Positions 25,514 to 33,522 of a stretch of DNA of 64,000 nt are shown one piece after another. Numbering within the stretch: position 1 is the first letter of the stretch; every line of letters begins with the position of its first letter. The DNA is from an uncultured Bacilli bacterium (GTDB taxonomy: Bacteria > Bacillota_I > Bacilli_A > RF39 > UBA660): positions 124,001 to 188,000 of the forward strand of contig CAKOKN010000001.1 of the NCBI GenBank assembly GCA_934091055.1, in the 5' to 3' direction. Below the pieces are notes generated by a model. The model worked only from the letters and a program-made list of their open reading frames with translations, did no database searches and was not told the origin of the DNA. Position numbers and translations under genes: made by a program.

Positions 25514-26719
25514 ATGGAGGAATTATTATCTATTAAATTAAGACCTAAGTCTTTAGAGGAAGTTATTGGTCAAGAACATTTGGTTGGTGAAGATAAAATT
25601 ATTTATAACTTAGTTAAGAGTAAAAAATTGTTTTCAATGATCTTGTATGGACATCCTGGTATTGGTAAGACTAGTATTGCGACTGCTATTGCTAATTCTT
25701 TAGGTCTTAGATATAGAAGTTTAAATGCTGTTGTTAATAATAAGAAGGATTTTGATATTGTTATTGAAGAAGCTAAGTTATATGGTAATATTATTCTTAT
25801 TGTAGATGAAATTCATAGATTGAATAAAGATAAGCAAGATATTTTACTTCCTTATTTAGAGTCTGGAGTTATTATATTGATTGGTATGACTACTTCTAAT
25901 CCTTATCACGCAATTAATCCCGCTATTAGAAGTAGATGTCAGCTATTTGAACTTAAGGATCTTACCAGTGATGATATTAAGAAAGGTATTAATAGAGCTA
26001 TTAATTCAGGTTATTTAGAGGGTATTTCTGTTACTGAAGAAGCTATTAATTATTTGGCTCTTTTATCTGGGAGCGATCTAAGATATGCTTATAATACGTT
26101 AGAAATTGCTTATTATTCAAAGAAGGATAAGAATATTACTGTAGATGATTTAAATAAGATAAGTAATAGATCTAATAGTTTTTTAGATAAGAATGGTGAT
26201 GGTTACTATAATGTTATATCGGCTTTTCAGAAGTCTATTAGAGGTAGTGATGTTAATGCTTCTCTTTATTATTTAGCTAAACTTATTGATGCTGAGGATT
26301 TAGATATTATTGTTAGAAGATTATCTGTTATTGTCTATGAAGATATTGGACTTGCTAATCCTAGTATGGGTCCAAGAGTAGATGCGGCGATTAACAGTGC
26401 TTTAAGACTTGGCTTTCCTGAAGCTAGAATTGTTTTAGCAGAAATTGTTATAGAGCTTGCTTTATCTCCTAAGAGTAATAGTGCAGAAATGGCTATAGAT
26501 AAAGCTTTAAATGATATTAGAAGTGGTAATAATTTTGATGTCCCTAAACATTTGAGAAATCCATCTAGTGAATATAAATATCCACATAATTATAAGAATG
26601 ATTATGTTAAGCAGCAGTATTTGCCTGATAATATAAAAGATGTGGTTTATTATACTCCTAAAGATAATAAGCAAGAGAGAATATACAAAGAGATTATTGA
26701 TAGATTAAGTAAATTATAA
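25514..26719 (+). CDS. rarA: Replication-associated recombination protein RarA (MgsA)
   Basis: AAA+ clamp-loader-like ATPase acting at stalled forks. The 401-residue protein has the RarA opening LRPKSLEEVIGQEHLVG (residues 8-24), Walker A GHPGIGKTS (about 46-54), Walker B IVDEIHRLNKDKQD, the sensor MTTSNPYHAINPAIRSRC with Arg finger, and a C-terminal tetramerisation domain (MGPRVDAAINSALRLGFPEA, LSPKSNSAEMAI). It follows GTAGGTGAT with TATAAT near 25487. Next to it in convergent orientation is tcdA, the same neighbour as in Bacillus subtilis (yrvN-yrvM). Confidence 0.95.
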   Translation: MEELLSIKLRPKSLEEVIGQEHLVGEDKIIYNLVKSKKLFSMILYGHPGIGKTSIATAIANSLGLRYRSLNAVVNNKKDFDIVIEEAKLYGNIILIVDEIHRLNKDKQDILLPYLESGVIILIGMTTSNPYHAINPAIRSRCQLFELKDLTSDDIKKGINRAINSGYLEGISVTEEAINYLALLSGSDLRYAYNTLEIAYYSKKDKNITVDDLNKISNRSNSFLDKNGDGYYNVISAFQKSIRGSDVNASLYYLAKLIDAEDLDIIVRRLSVIVYEDIGLANPSMGPRVDAAINSALRLGFPEARIVLAEIVIELALSPKSNSAEMAIDKALNDIRSGNNFDVPKHLRNPSSEYKYPHNYKNDYVKQQYLPDNIKDVVYYTPKDNKQERIYKEIIDRLSKL

Positions 26720-26724
26720 AAAAA

Positions 26725-26750
26725 GAATACATTCACTGTATTCCTTTTTT
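26725..26750. terminator. Terminator between rarA and tcdA
   Basis: GAATACA (26725-26731) pairs with TGTATTC (26737-26743), flanked by an A-run before and a T-run after, so it may act on both strands. Confidence 0.7.
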
Positions 26751-27977
26751 GTTTTCTATTTCTTTATATAATTTATCTTTTAATTCTGGATATATTTTGG
26801 TAAATGCTGCAACTGCTCTACTATCTTTACTATATCTAGCAAATTTTGGAATTAAATCGCTATTATCTAATGGTACCATTGCTGGTCTATTGGGATATAA
26901 GTATAAATTAATATTTCCTTTTTTTGCTTGTATTAATAGTTCATTATATATATTATCAATTTTTTCTTCATATAATACTTTTTCGTTATGATTACTTACT
27001 ATTTCAGCATTCCATCCTGTTTGATTTTCTAAAAAGTTTTTAGCATCTAATGTATATATAGAGCCGCTAGTATTAAATATATCTTTAAACATTCCTTCTT
27101 TTCTCTCTACTAAAGTTACTTTACTATCTCTACCATTTCCAGATAAGCTATAATATAAGTCACTATGTCTTTCACTTGAGAAAATGAGCGCTATTACTTT
27201 AGAATAAGTTGCATAAACCCATTCTTTGTTGTGAGTACTTTTACTTTTTTTAATTTCTTTTAATCCAGATATGTGACTACCGTGATATACTTGCTGTTTA
27301 GTTTCTTTTATAATATTACTTATTACGTAATTAGCTGCATAGATACCTGCAACTGCGGGTACTGGAGCCATCGAAGCTATAATATCTTTGTTTTCGTTGT
27401 TAGGCTTCTCTCTTGAAAATACTACTGGTACTTTGCCACTGATTTTTTCGTCTTTAACATATTTTCTAATGCTTTTAGCTAATGGGTCATAAGAAGTATC
27501 TTTGATATCGCATACTTCTACTAGATGTGGATTTAGTTTTTTACCACAACCACATACTGTTATTAGTTTAATATTTTTTTCTTTACATTTTTTAATTAAT
27601 AGTTTTTTTACTATTACTGTATCACAGGCATCTATTATATAATCATAATCATTATTAAATATAGTGTCTATATTGTTTTCGTCTAGTTTTATTGAAAGAG
27701 AAGTTACTTCTACTCTACTATTTATTTCTTGTATTCTCTCTTGCCAAGCTTCTACTTTTAATTTACCGACATTGTTTTCTTTTGCTATTATTTGTCTATT
27801 TATATTTGATAAATCTATTGTATCATAGTCTATTAGGGTTATATTAGTTATTCCACTTCTTATTAGAGTTTCTATGGCATATCCACCTACTCCACCCACT
27901 CCTATAACAAGAACTTTTTTACTTTGAATTTTATTTAAATTATCTAATCCTATTAGGGCTATTGTTCTTTCAAACAT
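26733..27977 (-). CDS. tcdA: TcdA-like ThiF/E1 enzyme fused to an extra C-terminal domain
   Basis: N-terminal part (residues 1-228): tRNA threonylcarbamoyladenosine dehydratase, which uses ATP to cyclise t6A37. It has the nucleotide loop IGVGGVGGYAIETLIRSGI (25-43), the YDTIDLSNINRQI segment, and CGCGKKLNP; TcdA proteins normally end soon after YVISNIIKE. Here the same frame continues for about 185 residues: YHGS (231-234), WVYAT (253-257), GSIYTLDAKNF, an NIYNELLIQAKKGNINLYLY helix-strand and NRP. This resembles stand-alone Firmicutes proteins opening with LYHGS and VYAT, perhaps an ADP-ribosyltransferase-like fold (inference). It is coupled to the upstream YcxB-like gene. Confidence 0.88.
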   Translation of the reverse strand: MFERTIALIGLDNLNKIQSKKVLVIGVGGVGGYAIETLIRSGITNITLIDYDTIDLSNINRQIIAKENNVGKLKVEAWQERIQEINSRVEVTSLSIKLDENNIDTIFNNDYDYIIDACDTVIVKKLLIKKCKEKNIKLITVCGCGKKLNPHLVEVCDIKDTSYDPLAKSIRKYVKDEKISGKVPVVFSREKPNNENKDIIASMAPVPAVAGIYAANYVISNIIKETKQQVYHGSHISGLKEIKKSKSTHNKEWVYATYSKVIALIFSSERHSDLYYSLSGNGRDSKVTLVERKEGMFKDIFNTSGSIYTLDAKNFLENQTGWNAEIVSNHNEKVLYEEKIDNIYNELLIQAKKGNINLYLYPNRPAMVPLDNSDLIPKFARYSKDSRAVAAFTKIYPELKDKLYKEIENKKGIQ

Positions 27978-28483
27978 TATTTTATATATTTATAGGTGGA
28001 TACTTTTTCTTTGAATATATTAGTTAATATTTCTATATCTTTTGCTTCGAGATTTGTTTTATCTACGATTAAAGCTCTTGTATTATTAATATATAGATAA
28101 TATGATTCTTCTACTTCAATTACTTTTTTTAGCGTATTATAATCTATATATTCTTTTTTATCATTTATTAGTTCGAAATTATTTTTTTTGAAGGTATAAG
28201 TTAACTTGGTGTTAAATACGCTATCTTTCTTTTTAAGTAATCTTTTATAGTTTACTTTAGGTATAATACCTGTATTTACTTCTAGGATACCTAATACTAC
28301 AAAGATAAAAGTTATTATATCTATAGTTTTTACTTGATCTTTAGTAAAGAAGTTAATAATTACTACTAGAATTAGTATATTTAGTATTATTCTTACTGTT
28401 TTCATTGATTCAAAGTAATGGACTTCGAGAAATTTTTTTAATATATTTTCATTATATATTGTTGTTGTTTTTATTTCTTTCAT
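27977..28483 (-). CDS. YcxB-like membrane protein
   Basis: 168-residue protein of the YcxB-like family. An N-terminal stretch (ETTIYNENILKKFLEVHYF-like, here TTTIYNENILKKF) precedes two transmembrane helices (about residues 33-75), followed by a cytoplasmic beta-rich domain with the recurring pattern KEYIDYNTLKKVIEVEESYY, then LYINNTRALIVDK, which is PH-like in this family. Function unknown. It lies between the 6S RNA and tcdA, and its stop meets the tcdA start, so the two are translated together. In B. subtilis tcdA lies near aspS without this gene. Confidence 0.75.
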   Translation of the reverse strand: MKEIKTTTIYNENILKKFLEVHYFESMKTVRIILNILILVVIINFFTKDQVKTIDIITFIFVVLGILEVNTGIIPKVNYKRLLKKKDSVFNTKLTYTFKKNNFELINDKKEYIDYNTLKKVIEVEESYYLYINNTRALIVDKTNLEAKDIEILTNIFKEKVSTYKYIK

Positions 28484-28520
28484 AGTTACACCTCAGAAAT
28501 AGTATATCATAAATGAGGAC

Positions 28521-28706
28521 AAAAAAAAAGACCCAGATGGACCGATTCTGTAAGATAAAACCCGCGGCGTAAGTCACAGGTGGGTCAGCACAACAATCTA
28601 ATTAGGATCCTTACTTCATAAGCAAGTATTCAACACATAAATTGTATTAGCTCCCCTATTTATATCTTTAGTCGGTTTTATACTAAAGATGTCGTATCCT
28701 CTAGGC
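28521..28706 (-). ncRNA. ssrS: Probable 6S RNA
   Basis: Likely 6S RNA, the promoter mimic that sequesters sigma-70 RNA polymerase. A strong minus-strand promoter starts it near 28706 and a T-run (28529-28521) ends it, giving about 185 nt, the normal size. The ends pair (CCUAGA-GGA-CGA with UCG-UCC-UCUGGG). Further inward AUAAAACC pairs with GGUUUUAU and AGC-AUACAAU with AUUGUUGU-GCU, leaving a large purine-rich central bubble in a rod. The position between tcdA and aspS matches 6S-1 (bsrA) in B. subtilis as I recall it. A local alternative hairpin (ATCTTTAGT/ACTAAAGAT) is also possible. No covariance search was run. Confidence 0.7.
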
Positions 28707-28712
28707 AATTTA

Positions 28713-28741
28713 ATTATATCATAGTCTTAATTTATATTCAA
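28713..28741 (-). promoter_or_regulatory. Promoter of the 6S-like RNA
   Basis: Minus-strand TTGAAT (28741-28736), a 17-base spacer and TATAAT (28718-28713). Confidence 0.7.
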
Positions 28742-28784
28742 TATTTTTGATTATATTTGACAATTATTTTACTTAAAGTATTTT

Positions 28785-28841
28785 TATTTTTGAGACCTCA
28801 AGACTCAAAAATACCCCGGAAGACAAAAGGCTTACGGGGTA
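28785..28841 (+). repeat. Twin-hairpin repeat, copy 1
   Basis: Hairpin A: TATTTTTGAG (28785-28794) with CTCAAAAATA (28804-28813), loop ACCTCAAGA. Hairpin B follows with no gap: CCCCG-G-AAG with CTT-A-CGGGG (28814-28839), loop ACAAAAGG. It lies just after the stop of the AAA+ ATPase gene (minus strand), where it may also act as its terminator. Confidence 0.85.
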
Positions 28842-28858
28842 ATAAAAGATAAATATAA

Positions 28859-30382
28859 TTAATTCGTTTTTCTTCTTACTAAAGTATATTTTTTATTATC
28901 TTCGATAGTATCTGGAGTTATAATTAACTTTTCATAGGTATTAGGATTAGTGGCTATTTCAAAAGAAGCTTCAGATAGTGCTGTTTCGATTATTTCATCT
29001 AGACTACGAGCGCCAAGATTATTATTTGAGGCTTTTAGAGCAATAGCTTTTTTTGCTGCTTCTTCTACTATAAGATCTATTTCTCTCTTTTTAAAAAACT
29101 CTTTTTGAGTATTTAAAACACTATTTTTAGCACGGTTTAATATCTCTAAAAGACTATTATAGTCTAATTCATTCATCTGAACAATAATATTAAATCTACC
29201 TACCAATTCAGGAATCATACCATTCTTTATAAAATCTTCTTTAGTTAAATCTTTATATTGTCTCTTTTTAGATTTCTGTTCAAACCCTACTACTTTTTCT
29301 TCTTCTAATTCTATTCTAGACCAACTACCCATTGCTATTACCATTAGTCTTCCTGTTTCAAAAGTTGTTTGACTACCTTTATAGGTAACTAAGTAAGAAC
29401 CGTCTTCGATCATCTTTAGAAGGTTTTCTTGAACATCTCTTTGGTTTACTGAGGAAGTGTCTTTTGTCTGGGATATTTTATCTATTTCATCTATTATTAG
29501 AATGCCTCTTTCAGCTTTATCTAAGTTACCATCAGCTTTTTCTAGTAGTGCTGTTAACATATCTTCAACACTTCTTCCTATGTAACCAGTGGCTGAGTAT
29601 TGAGGAGCAGATGCTATTACAGTTGGAATGCCTATTTCTTCAGCAATTATTCTAAATATTTCAGTCTTACCTACTCCAGTACTTCCATTTATTAAGATAT
29701 TTCTTGATTTATTGTCAGAGAAATCGTTATACTGTTTCCATATACCTACGAGTATTTTTCTTATTGGTTCATCTTGATTTATAACATTAGAAGTTAATTC
29801 TTTATATAGAGCATTTATGTCTATAGATTGATTATCTTTATTTTGACTACTAGTACTCTCTATCTCTGCGGTTTTAATATGCTCTTCGATGGCTTCTTTT
29901 ATTATTTTTTTATCTTCTTGTTGTTTTTCGTTCTCTTCGATTTTTAGATAATTTTTTAATAAATCAGGACAATACTCTAAATAGTATGGTAAGAGTGTGG
30001 AATCAAATAGTGGTGTTTTTTTGCTAGGATTTTGCTTACTTGTGATAATTATAACTGGCACTTCATCATCTACTATTTGTGCTAATTGATAATAGTAACC
30101 ACGACTGTTCTTTAGAAGTAATGCTTTTACTACTGGTAGTGGTATATGAGGATACTGCTTACGAATATTTTCAATGCTTATGCAATTTGCAAAGCCGTAT
30201 GTCTCTGGATTATCAATTAGATGATGATATATGGTATTATCTTTGTCTGTGAAAACTTCATTGTCCTGATCGAATACTCCTTCGATTACTTTTATTGGTA
30301 TAAACTCTATTGTTTGTTTTCCAATTCCATACGATGGATGTGTTATTTTAAAAATAACTGCTAGTTCTTGTGCTTTTCTCAT
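28859..30382 (-). CDS. ClpX/HslU-like AAA+ ATPase without zinc-binding domain
   Basis: 507-residue AAA+ unfoldase-type ATPase. Residues 1-165 form an unfamiliar N-terminal region ending in a charged Glu/Lys-rich linker, in place of the Cys4 domain of ClpX. The AAA+ module follows: Walker A INGSTGVGKTE (about residue 230), pore loop GYIGRSVEDML, Walker B ILIIDEID, the arginine-finger region IPELVGRF, and sensor 2 in NNLGARSLDEII. These order and motifs are ClpX-like. A ClpP docking loop (IGF/LGF) is not obvious, so it may act on its own or with another partner. It is downstream of aspS by 22 bases on the same strand. Confidence 0.82.
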   Translation of the reverse strand: MRKAQELAVIFKITHPSYGIGKQTIEFIPIKVIEGVFDQDNEVFTDKDNTIYHHLIDNPETYGFANCISIENIRKQYPHIPLPVVKALLLKNSRGYYYQLAQIVDDEVPVIIITSKQNPSKKTPLFDSTLLPYYLEYCPDLLKNYLKIEENEKQQEDKKIIKEAIEEHIKTAEIESTSSQNKDNQSIDINALYKELTSNVINQDEPIRKILVGIWKQYNDFSDNKSRNILINGSTGVGKTEIFRIIAEEIGIPTVIASAPQYSATGYIGRSVEDMLTALLEKADGNLDKAERGILIIDEIDKISQTKDTSSVNQRDVQENLLKMIEDGSYLVTYKGSQTTFETGRLMVIAMGSWSRIELEEEKVVGFEQKSKKRQYKDLTKEDFIKNGMIPELVGRFNIIVQMNELDYNSLLEILNRAKNSVLNTQKEFFKKREIDLIVEEAAKKAIALKASNNNLGARSLDEIIETALSEASFEIATNPNTYEKLIITPDTIEDNKKYTLVRRKTN

Positions 30383-30404
30383 TATATATCCCCCTTATAG
30401 TTAA

Positions 30405-32147
30405 TTAGTCTCTTATTTTAATATGTGTTTCTCTTAGTTGTTTTTCAAATATTTCATTAGGACAACCCATCATAGCGTCTGCACCATTGGCTCCTAATGG
30501 GAAGGCAACCATTTCTCTTATGTTTTCTTCATCTTTTAATAGCATTAATATTCTATCAATACCAGGAGCCATACCAGCGTGAGGAGGCGCACCATATTGA
30601 AAGGCTGTATATAGGCTTTTGAATTTGTTCTCAACATCTTCTTCAGTATATCCTGCTAATTCAAAGGCTTTCTTCATTATTCTAATATCGTGATTTCTTA
30701 CTGCTCCAGAAGCCATTTCGTAACCGTTACATACAAAGTCGAATTGATATGCTAGTACTTTATCAATATTTTCTTCAGTTAGAGTTTCTAGTCCCCCTTG
30801 TGGCATACTGAATGGATTATGTCCGAAGTCCCAAGTGTTTTCTTCTTCATTGTATTCATACATTGGAAAATCGTTAATGATACAAAATTCAAATTTTTCT
30901 TTATCTATTAATTCTAATTCTTCTCCTAGTTTTGTTCTAAGAAGACCTGCTAGTTTATTTATCTTGTTTTTAGTGTCTGCTAATATAAATAGAGCACTAT
31001 TTGGTTTTAAGTTAGCTACTTCTATTAGTTCTTTTCTTATGTCATCATCTAAGAATTTATCTATTGATGACTTGAATGATAGATCCTCTCCTACTTTAAT
31101 ATATGCAAGAGCAGGAGCTCCTACACTCTTCATATATTCTTCCATTTTTTTATACCAAGAATTTGATTTGTCTATTTTTTCTACTGTTATTCCTCTTATT
31201 TGTGAAGTTTTAAATGGTTCAAAACTACTTTTTGATAATACTTCAGTTAAATCTTTGATAATTAATGGATTTCTTAAGTCAGGTTTATCTGTTCCATAAG
31301 TTAACATTGCCTCTCTATAAGGGATTCTTCTAAAAGGTGTATTACTTACTTTTTTGTTACCAAAGTGAGTAAAGATATCATAGAAGATTTTTTCTCCTAC
31401 TTTATAGACATCTTCATCTGTAGCAAAAGACATTTCTAGGTCTAATTGATAGAATTCACCATATAGTCTATCACTTCTTGGATCTTCATCTCTAAAACAA
31501 GGTGCTATTTGGAAATATCTATCAAAACCAGAGCACATTAGTAATTGTTTGAATATTTGTGGTGCTTGTGGTAGTGCATAGAATTTACCTTTATATTTTC
31601 TTGATGGCACTATAAAGTCTCTTGCTCCTTCTGGTGAAGAGGCTGTTATTATTGGAGTTTGTATTTCAGTAAACTTCATTTCTTTCATTATTTTTCGCAT
31701 ATAATCTAATACTTCGGTTCTAAATAGTATTCTATCATGTATTTTAGGATTTCTTAAGTCTAGATATCTATATTTTAGTCTAGTATCTTCGAAAGCTTCA
31801 GTACTTCTATTTATTTCAAATGGTAAGACGTTTTTGGCCTCTCCTAGAACTTCAAAGGAAGTTACTAGTATTTCAACTTCTCCTGTTTTCATATTTGGAT
31901 TAGTCATTCCTTCAGCACGATGTCTTACTGTTCCTGTTACGGTAAGAGTACTTTCTCTTGTGATGTCTTTAAATTGTTCCATCTCTTCACTTATTAACTG
32001 GATTAGACCTGTTTCATCTCTTAATGTCATAAATACGAGGCTTCCTAGATTTCTTTTTTGCTCTAACCAGCCTGCTACTCTTACTTCAGTGCCTATCTCT
32101 TTAGTGGATACTTCTCCACAATAGATTGTTCTGTATTTGTTTTTCAT
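30405..32147 (-). CDS. aspS: Aspartyl-tRNA synthetase
   Basis: Class IIb synthetase charging tRNA-Asp. The 580-residue bacterial-type enzyme has the N-terminal OB anticodon-binding domain (VRVAGWLEQKRNLGSLVFMTLRD, shortened: VAGWLEQKRNLGSLVF), motif 2 around FRDEDPRSDRLYGEFYQLD (about residue 217), the GAD insertion domain, and motif 3 in GMAPGIDRILMLL. The Shine-Dalgarno is AGAAAGGAAGAT. It is preceded by a T-box leader with a GAC specifier, so uncharged tRNA-Asp should raise its expression. The Asp versus Asp/Asn specificity was not judged. Confidence 0.97.
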   Translation of the reverse strand: MKNKYRTIYCGEVSTKEIGTEVRVAGWLEQKRNLGSLVFMTLRDETGLIQLISEEMEQFKDITRESTLTVTGTVRHRAEGMTNPNMKTGEVEILVTSFEVLGEAKNVLPFEINRSTEAFEDTRLKYRYLDLRNPKIHDRILFRTEVLDYMRKIMKEMKFTEIQTPIITASSPEGARDFIVPSRKYKGKFYALPQAPQIFKQLLMCSGFDRYFQIAPCFRDEDPRSDRLYGEFYQLDLEMSFATDEDVYKVGEKIFYDIFTHFGNKKVSNTPFRRIPYREAMLTYGTDKPDLRNPLIIKDLTEVLSKSSFEPFKTSQIRGITVEKIDKSNSWYKKMEEYMKSVGAPALAYIKVGEDLSFKSSIDKFLDDDIRKELIEVANLKPNSALFILADTKNKINKLAGLLRTKLGEELELIDKEKFEFCIINDFPMYEYNEEENTWDFGHNPFSMPQGGLETLTEENIDKVLAYQFDFVCNGYEMASGAVRNHDIRIMKKAFELAGYTEEDVENKFKSLYTAFQYGAPPHAGMAPGIDRILMLLKDEENIREMVAFPLGANGADAMMGCPNEIFEKQLRETHIKIRD

Positions 32148-32159
32148 TTTTATCTTCCT

Positions 32160-32312
32160 TTCTTATAGAAAAAGAGCACATTAATTATTCTATAGGGACG
32201 GATTATATCCGCGGTGCCACCCTACTTCACTAATGTGCTCTTTATAGTTTATATCGGAACTATCCGTTTCTATTTTTTGTTATTATCTGTCACTAATAAT
32301 AATAGAAAATCT
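32160..32312 (-). promoter_or_regulatory. Asp T-box leader with very short Stem I
   Basis: The minus strand has the T-box sequence AGGGTGGCACCGCGG (32223-32209) and a 13-pair terminator (32231-32243 with 32171-32183) ending in T. Upstream, Stem I is only about 42 nt: TTTCTATT/AATAGAAA (32308-32301 with 32274-32267) plus ATTAT/ATAAT, with GAC (32291-32289), an Asp codon, exposed in the terminal loop. A small CGGA-TAGT-TCCG hairpin lies between. The usual distal Stem I elements are missing. Confidence 0.88.
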
Positions 32313-32318
32313 ATACTT

Positions 32319-32347
32319 ATTATATAATTATTATTGTTAATTGTCAA
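32319..32347 (-). promoter_or_regulatory. Promoter of the aspS T-box operon
   Basis: Minus-strand TTGACA (32347-32342), a 17-base spacer and TATAAT (32324-32319), a consensus promoter. Confidence 0.85.
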
Positions 32348-32356
32348 TTATTATTT

Positions 32357-33070
32357 TTAATTTGTTTTAGAACTATCTCCTGTTTTATAGTCTATGGTTA
32401 TACCTTCTTGAACGTTATAGACAAAGACATTAAACTTTATTCCTTCACCTTGGTCTTCTACTGAAAGAGCCTCTATTTGAACTCCATCTGCTAAGAGGTT
32501 ATCATCTTTGAATATTGGTGTTACTCTATATAGGACGTGATTATTTGTTTCTTTTATGTAGTCTGCTACTTTATTTTCAAATTCTAACATTCCTACGGTA
32601 TTCATATATCTTGTGCAGGTAATTAAGTTCTTTTCATTAGCGTTTTCTCCAGTTAATTGGTAACCTATTAGATGGCAACGATTATAGAGATATTTACCAT
32701 CGACATTATCATATTTTATGGTATGCCAACCTGTTGGTTTAATAGAACCTATTGAACCTCTTTTTTCTGTTGGCATTAATTCTTTTGATATATTGGCAGA
32801 AACAGTGGTACATCTTCCTAGATGGTCTAAATCACCATATTCTTCATATGCTTTAGTTGTCATCTCCTCTTTAGTAAAATTTGGTTCATTATTATTTATT
32901 ACTACATAGGGAGAACCGCTATAGGAGGGAATATCAGTAATAGTATTTGTTTCTGCAAAAGTATCTTTTATTAAGTATTTATTTATATCTTCTTTATAAT
33001 AGTCATAAAAGATAATTGGCAGGATTAATAATAGACTTAGGGCTAATTTCTTTTTACTCTTCTTCTTCAT
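32357..33070 (-). CDS. Secreted or membrane-anchored DNA/RNA non-specific endonuclease
   Basis: Non-specific nuclease of the EndA/streptodornase type. An N-terminal hydrophobic segment (residues 9-22, LALSLLLILPIIFYD) serves as signal peptide or anchor. The beta-beta-alpha-metal active site is NRCHLIGYQLTGEN (about residues 131-144), with the catalytic His in RCHL and the metal-binding Asn in NEKNLITCTRYMN. Family members usually have DRGH or NRGH here; Cys replaces Gly. Length is 237 residues. It would act outside the cell on free DNA. It follows dtd by 14 bases on the same strand, an unusual addition to the rel-dtd operon. Confidence 0.88.
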   Translation of the reverse strand: MKKKSKKKLALSLLLILPIIFYDYYKEDINKYLIKDTFAETNTITDIPSYSGSPYVVINNNEPNFTKEEMTTKAYEEYGDLDHLGRCTTVSANISKELMPTEKRGSIGSIKPTGWHTIKYDNVDGKYLYNRCHLIGYQLTGENANEKNLITCTRYMNTVGMLEFENKVADYIKETNNHVLYRVTPIFKDDNLLADGVQIEALSVEDQGEGIKFNVFVYNVQEGITIDYKTGDSSKTN

Positions 33071-33084
33071 ACTTTTTTACTTCC

Positions 33085-33522
33085 TTACTTTTCTAACATT
33101 ATAGTAATTGGTCCATCATTTATTAAATTTACTTTCATATCTGCGCCAAAGATACCTTCTTCGATGGGAATATTTGTATCTTTTAGTTTTTGATTGAATT
33201 TATTATATAGTACACTAGCGTAATCTCCTCCTAGAGCTTTAATGTAAGATGGTCTTCTTCCTTTTGAGGCATCAGCATATAGTGTAAATTGACTTATTGA
33301 TAATATACTTCCTTTGACATCTAAAAGAGATTTATTCATAACACCATTTTCATCATCAAAGATACGAAGATTTATTACTTTGTCAACCATATAATCTATT
33401 TCTTTTTCACTATCTCCTTCAGTAAAGCCGACAAATAGTAATAGACCTTTATCGATCTTTCCTACTATTTTATCTTCTACTGTTACACTAGAAGATAGTA
33501 CTCTTTGTATTAATACTTTCAT
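33085..33522 (-). CDS. dtd: D-aminoacyl-tRNA deacylase
   Basis: Removes D-amino acids (and mischarged glycine) from tRNA. The 145-residue enzyme has the two active-site motifs SQFTLYADASKGRRPSY (about residues 78-94) and the Gly-cisPro motif NDGPITIMLEK at the C-terminus. Its start overlaps the stop of rel (TAATG), the same order as in Bacillus and other Firmicutes. A nuclease gene follows. Confidence 0.96.
   Translation of the reverse strand: MKVLIQRVLSSSVTVEDKIVGKIDKGLLLFVGFTEGDSEKEIDYMVDKVINLRIFDDENGVMNKSLLDVKGSILSISQFTLYADASKGRRPSYIKALGGDYASVLYNKFNQKLKDTNIPIEEGIFGADMKVNLINDGPITIMLEK

Noticed and set aside
28521..28706. RNase P RNA or a T-box as identity of the RNA
   Set aside because: The 3' end has a TTACAGAA stretch like RNase P, but the transcript is too short and the conserved GAGGAAAGTC partner is missing. 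The T-box GGTGGNACCGCG sequence is also absent.
30835..31299. Long plus-strand ORF opposite aspS
   Set aside because: It lies wholly antisense to a complete, well-conserved synthetase gene, and I credited no independent start signal to it.
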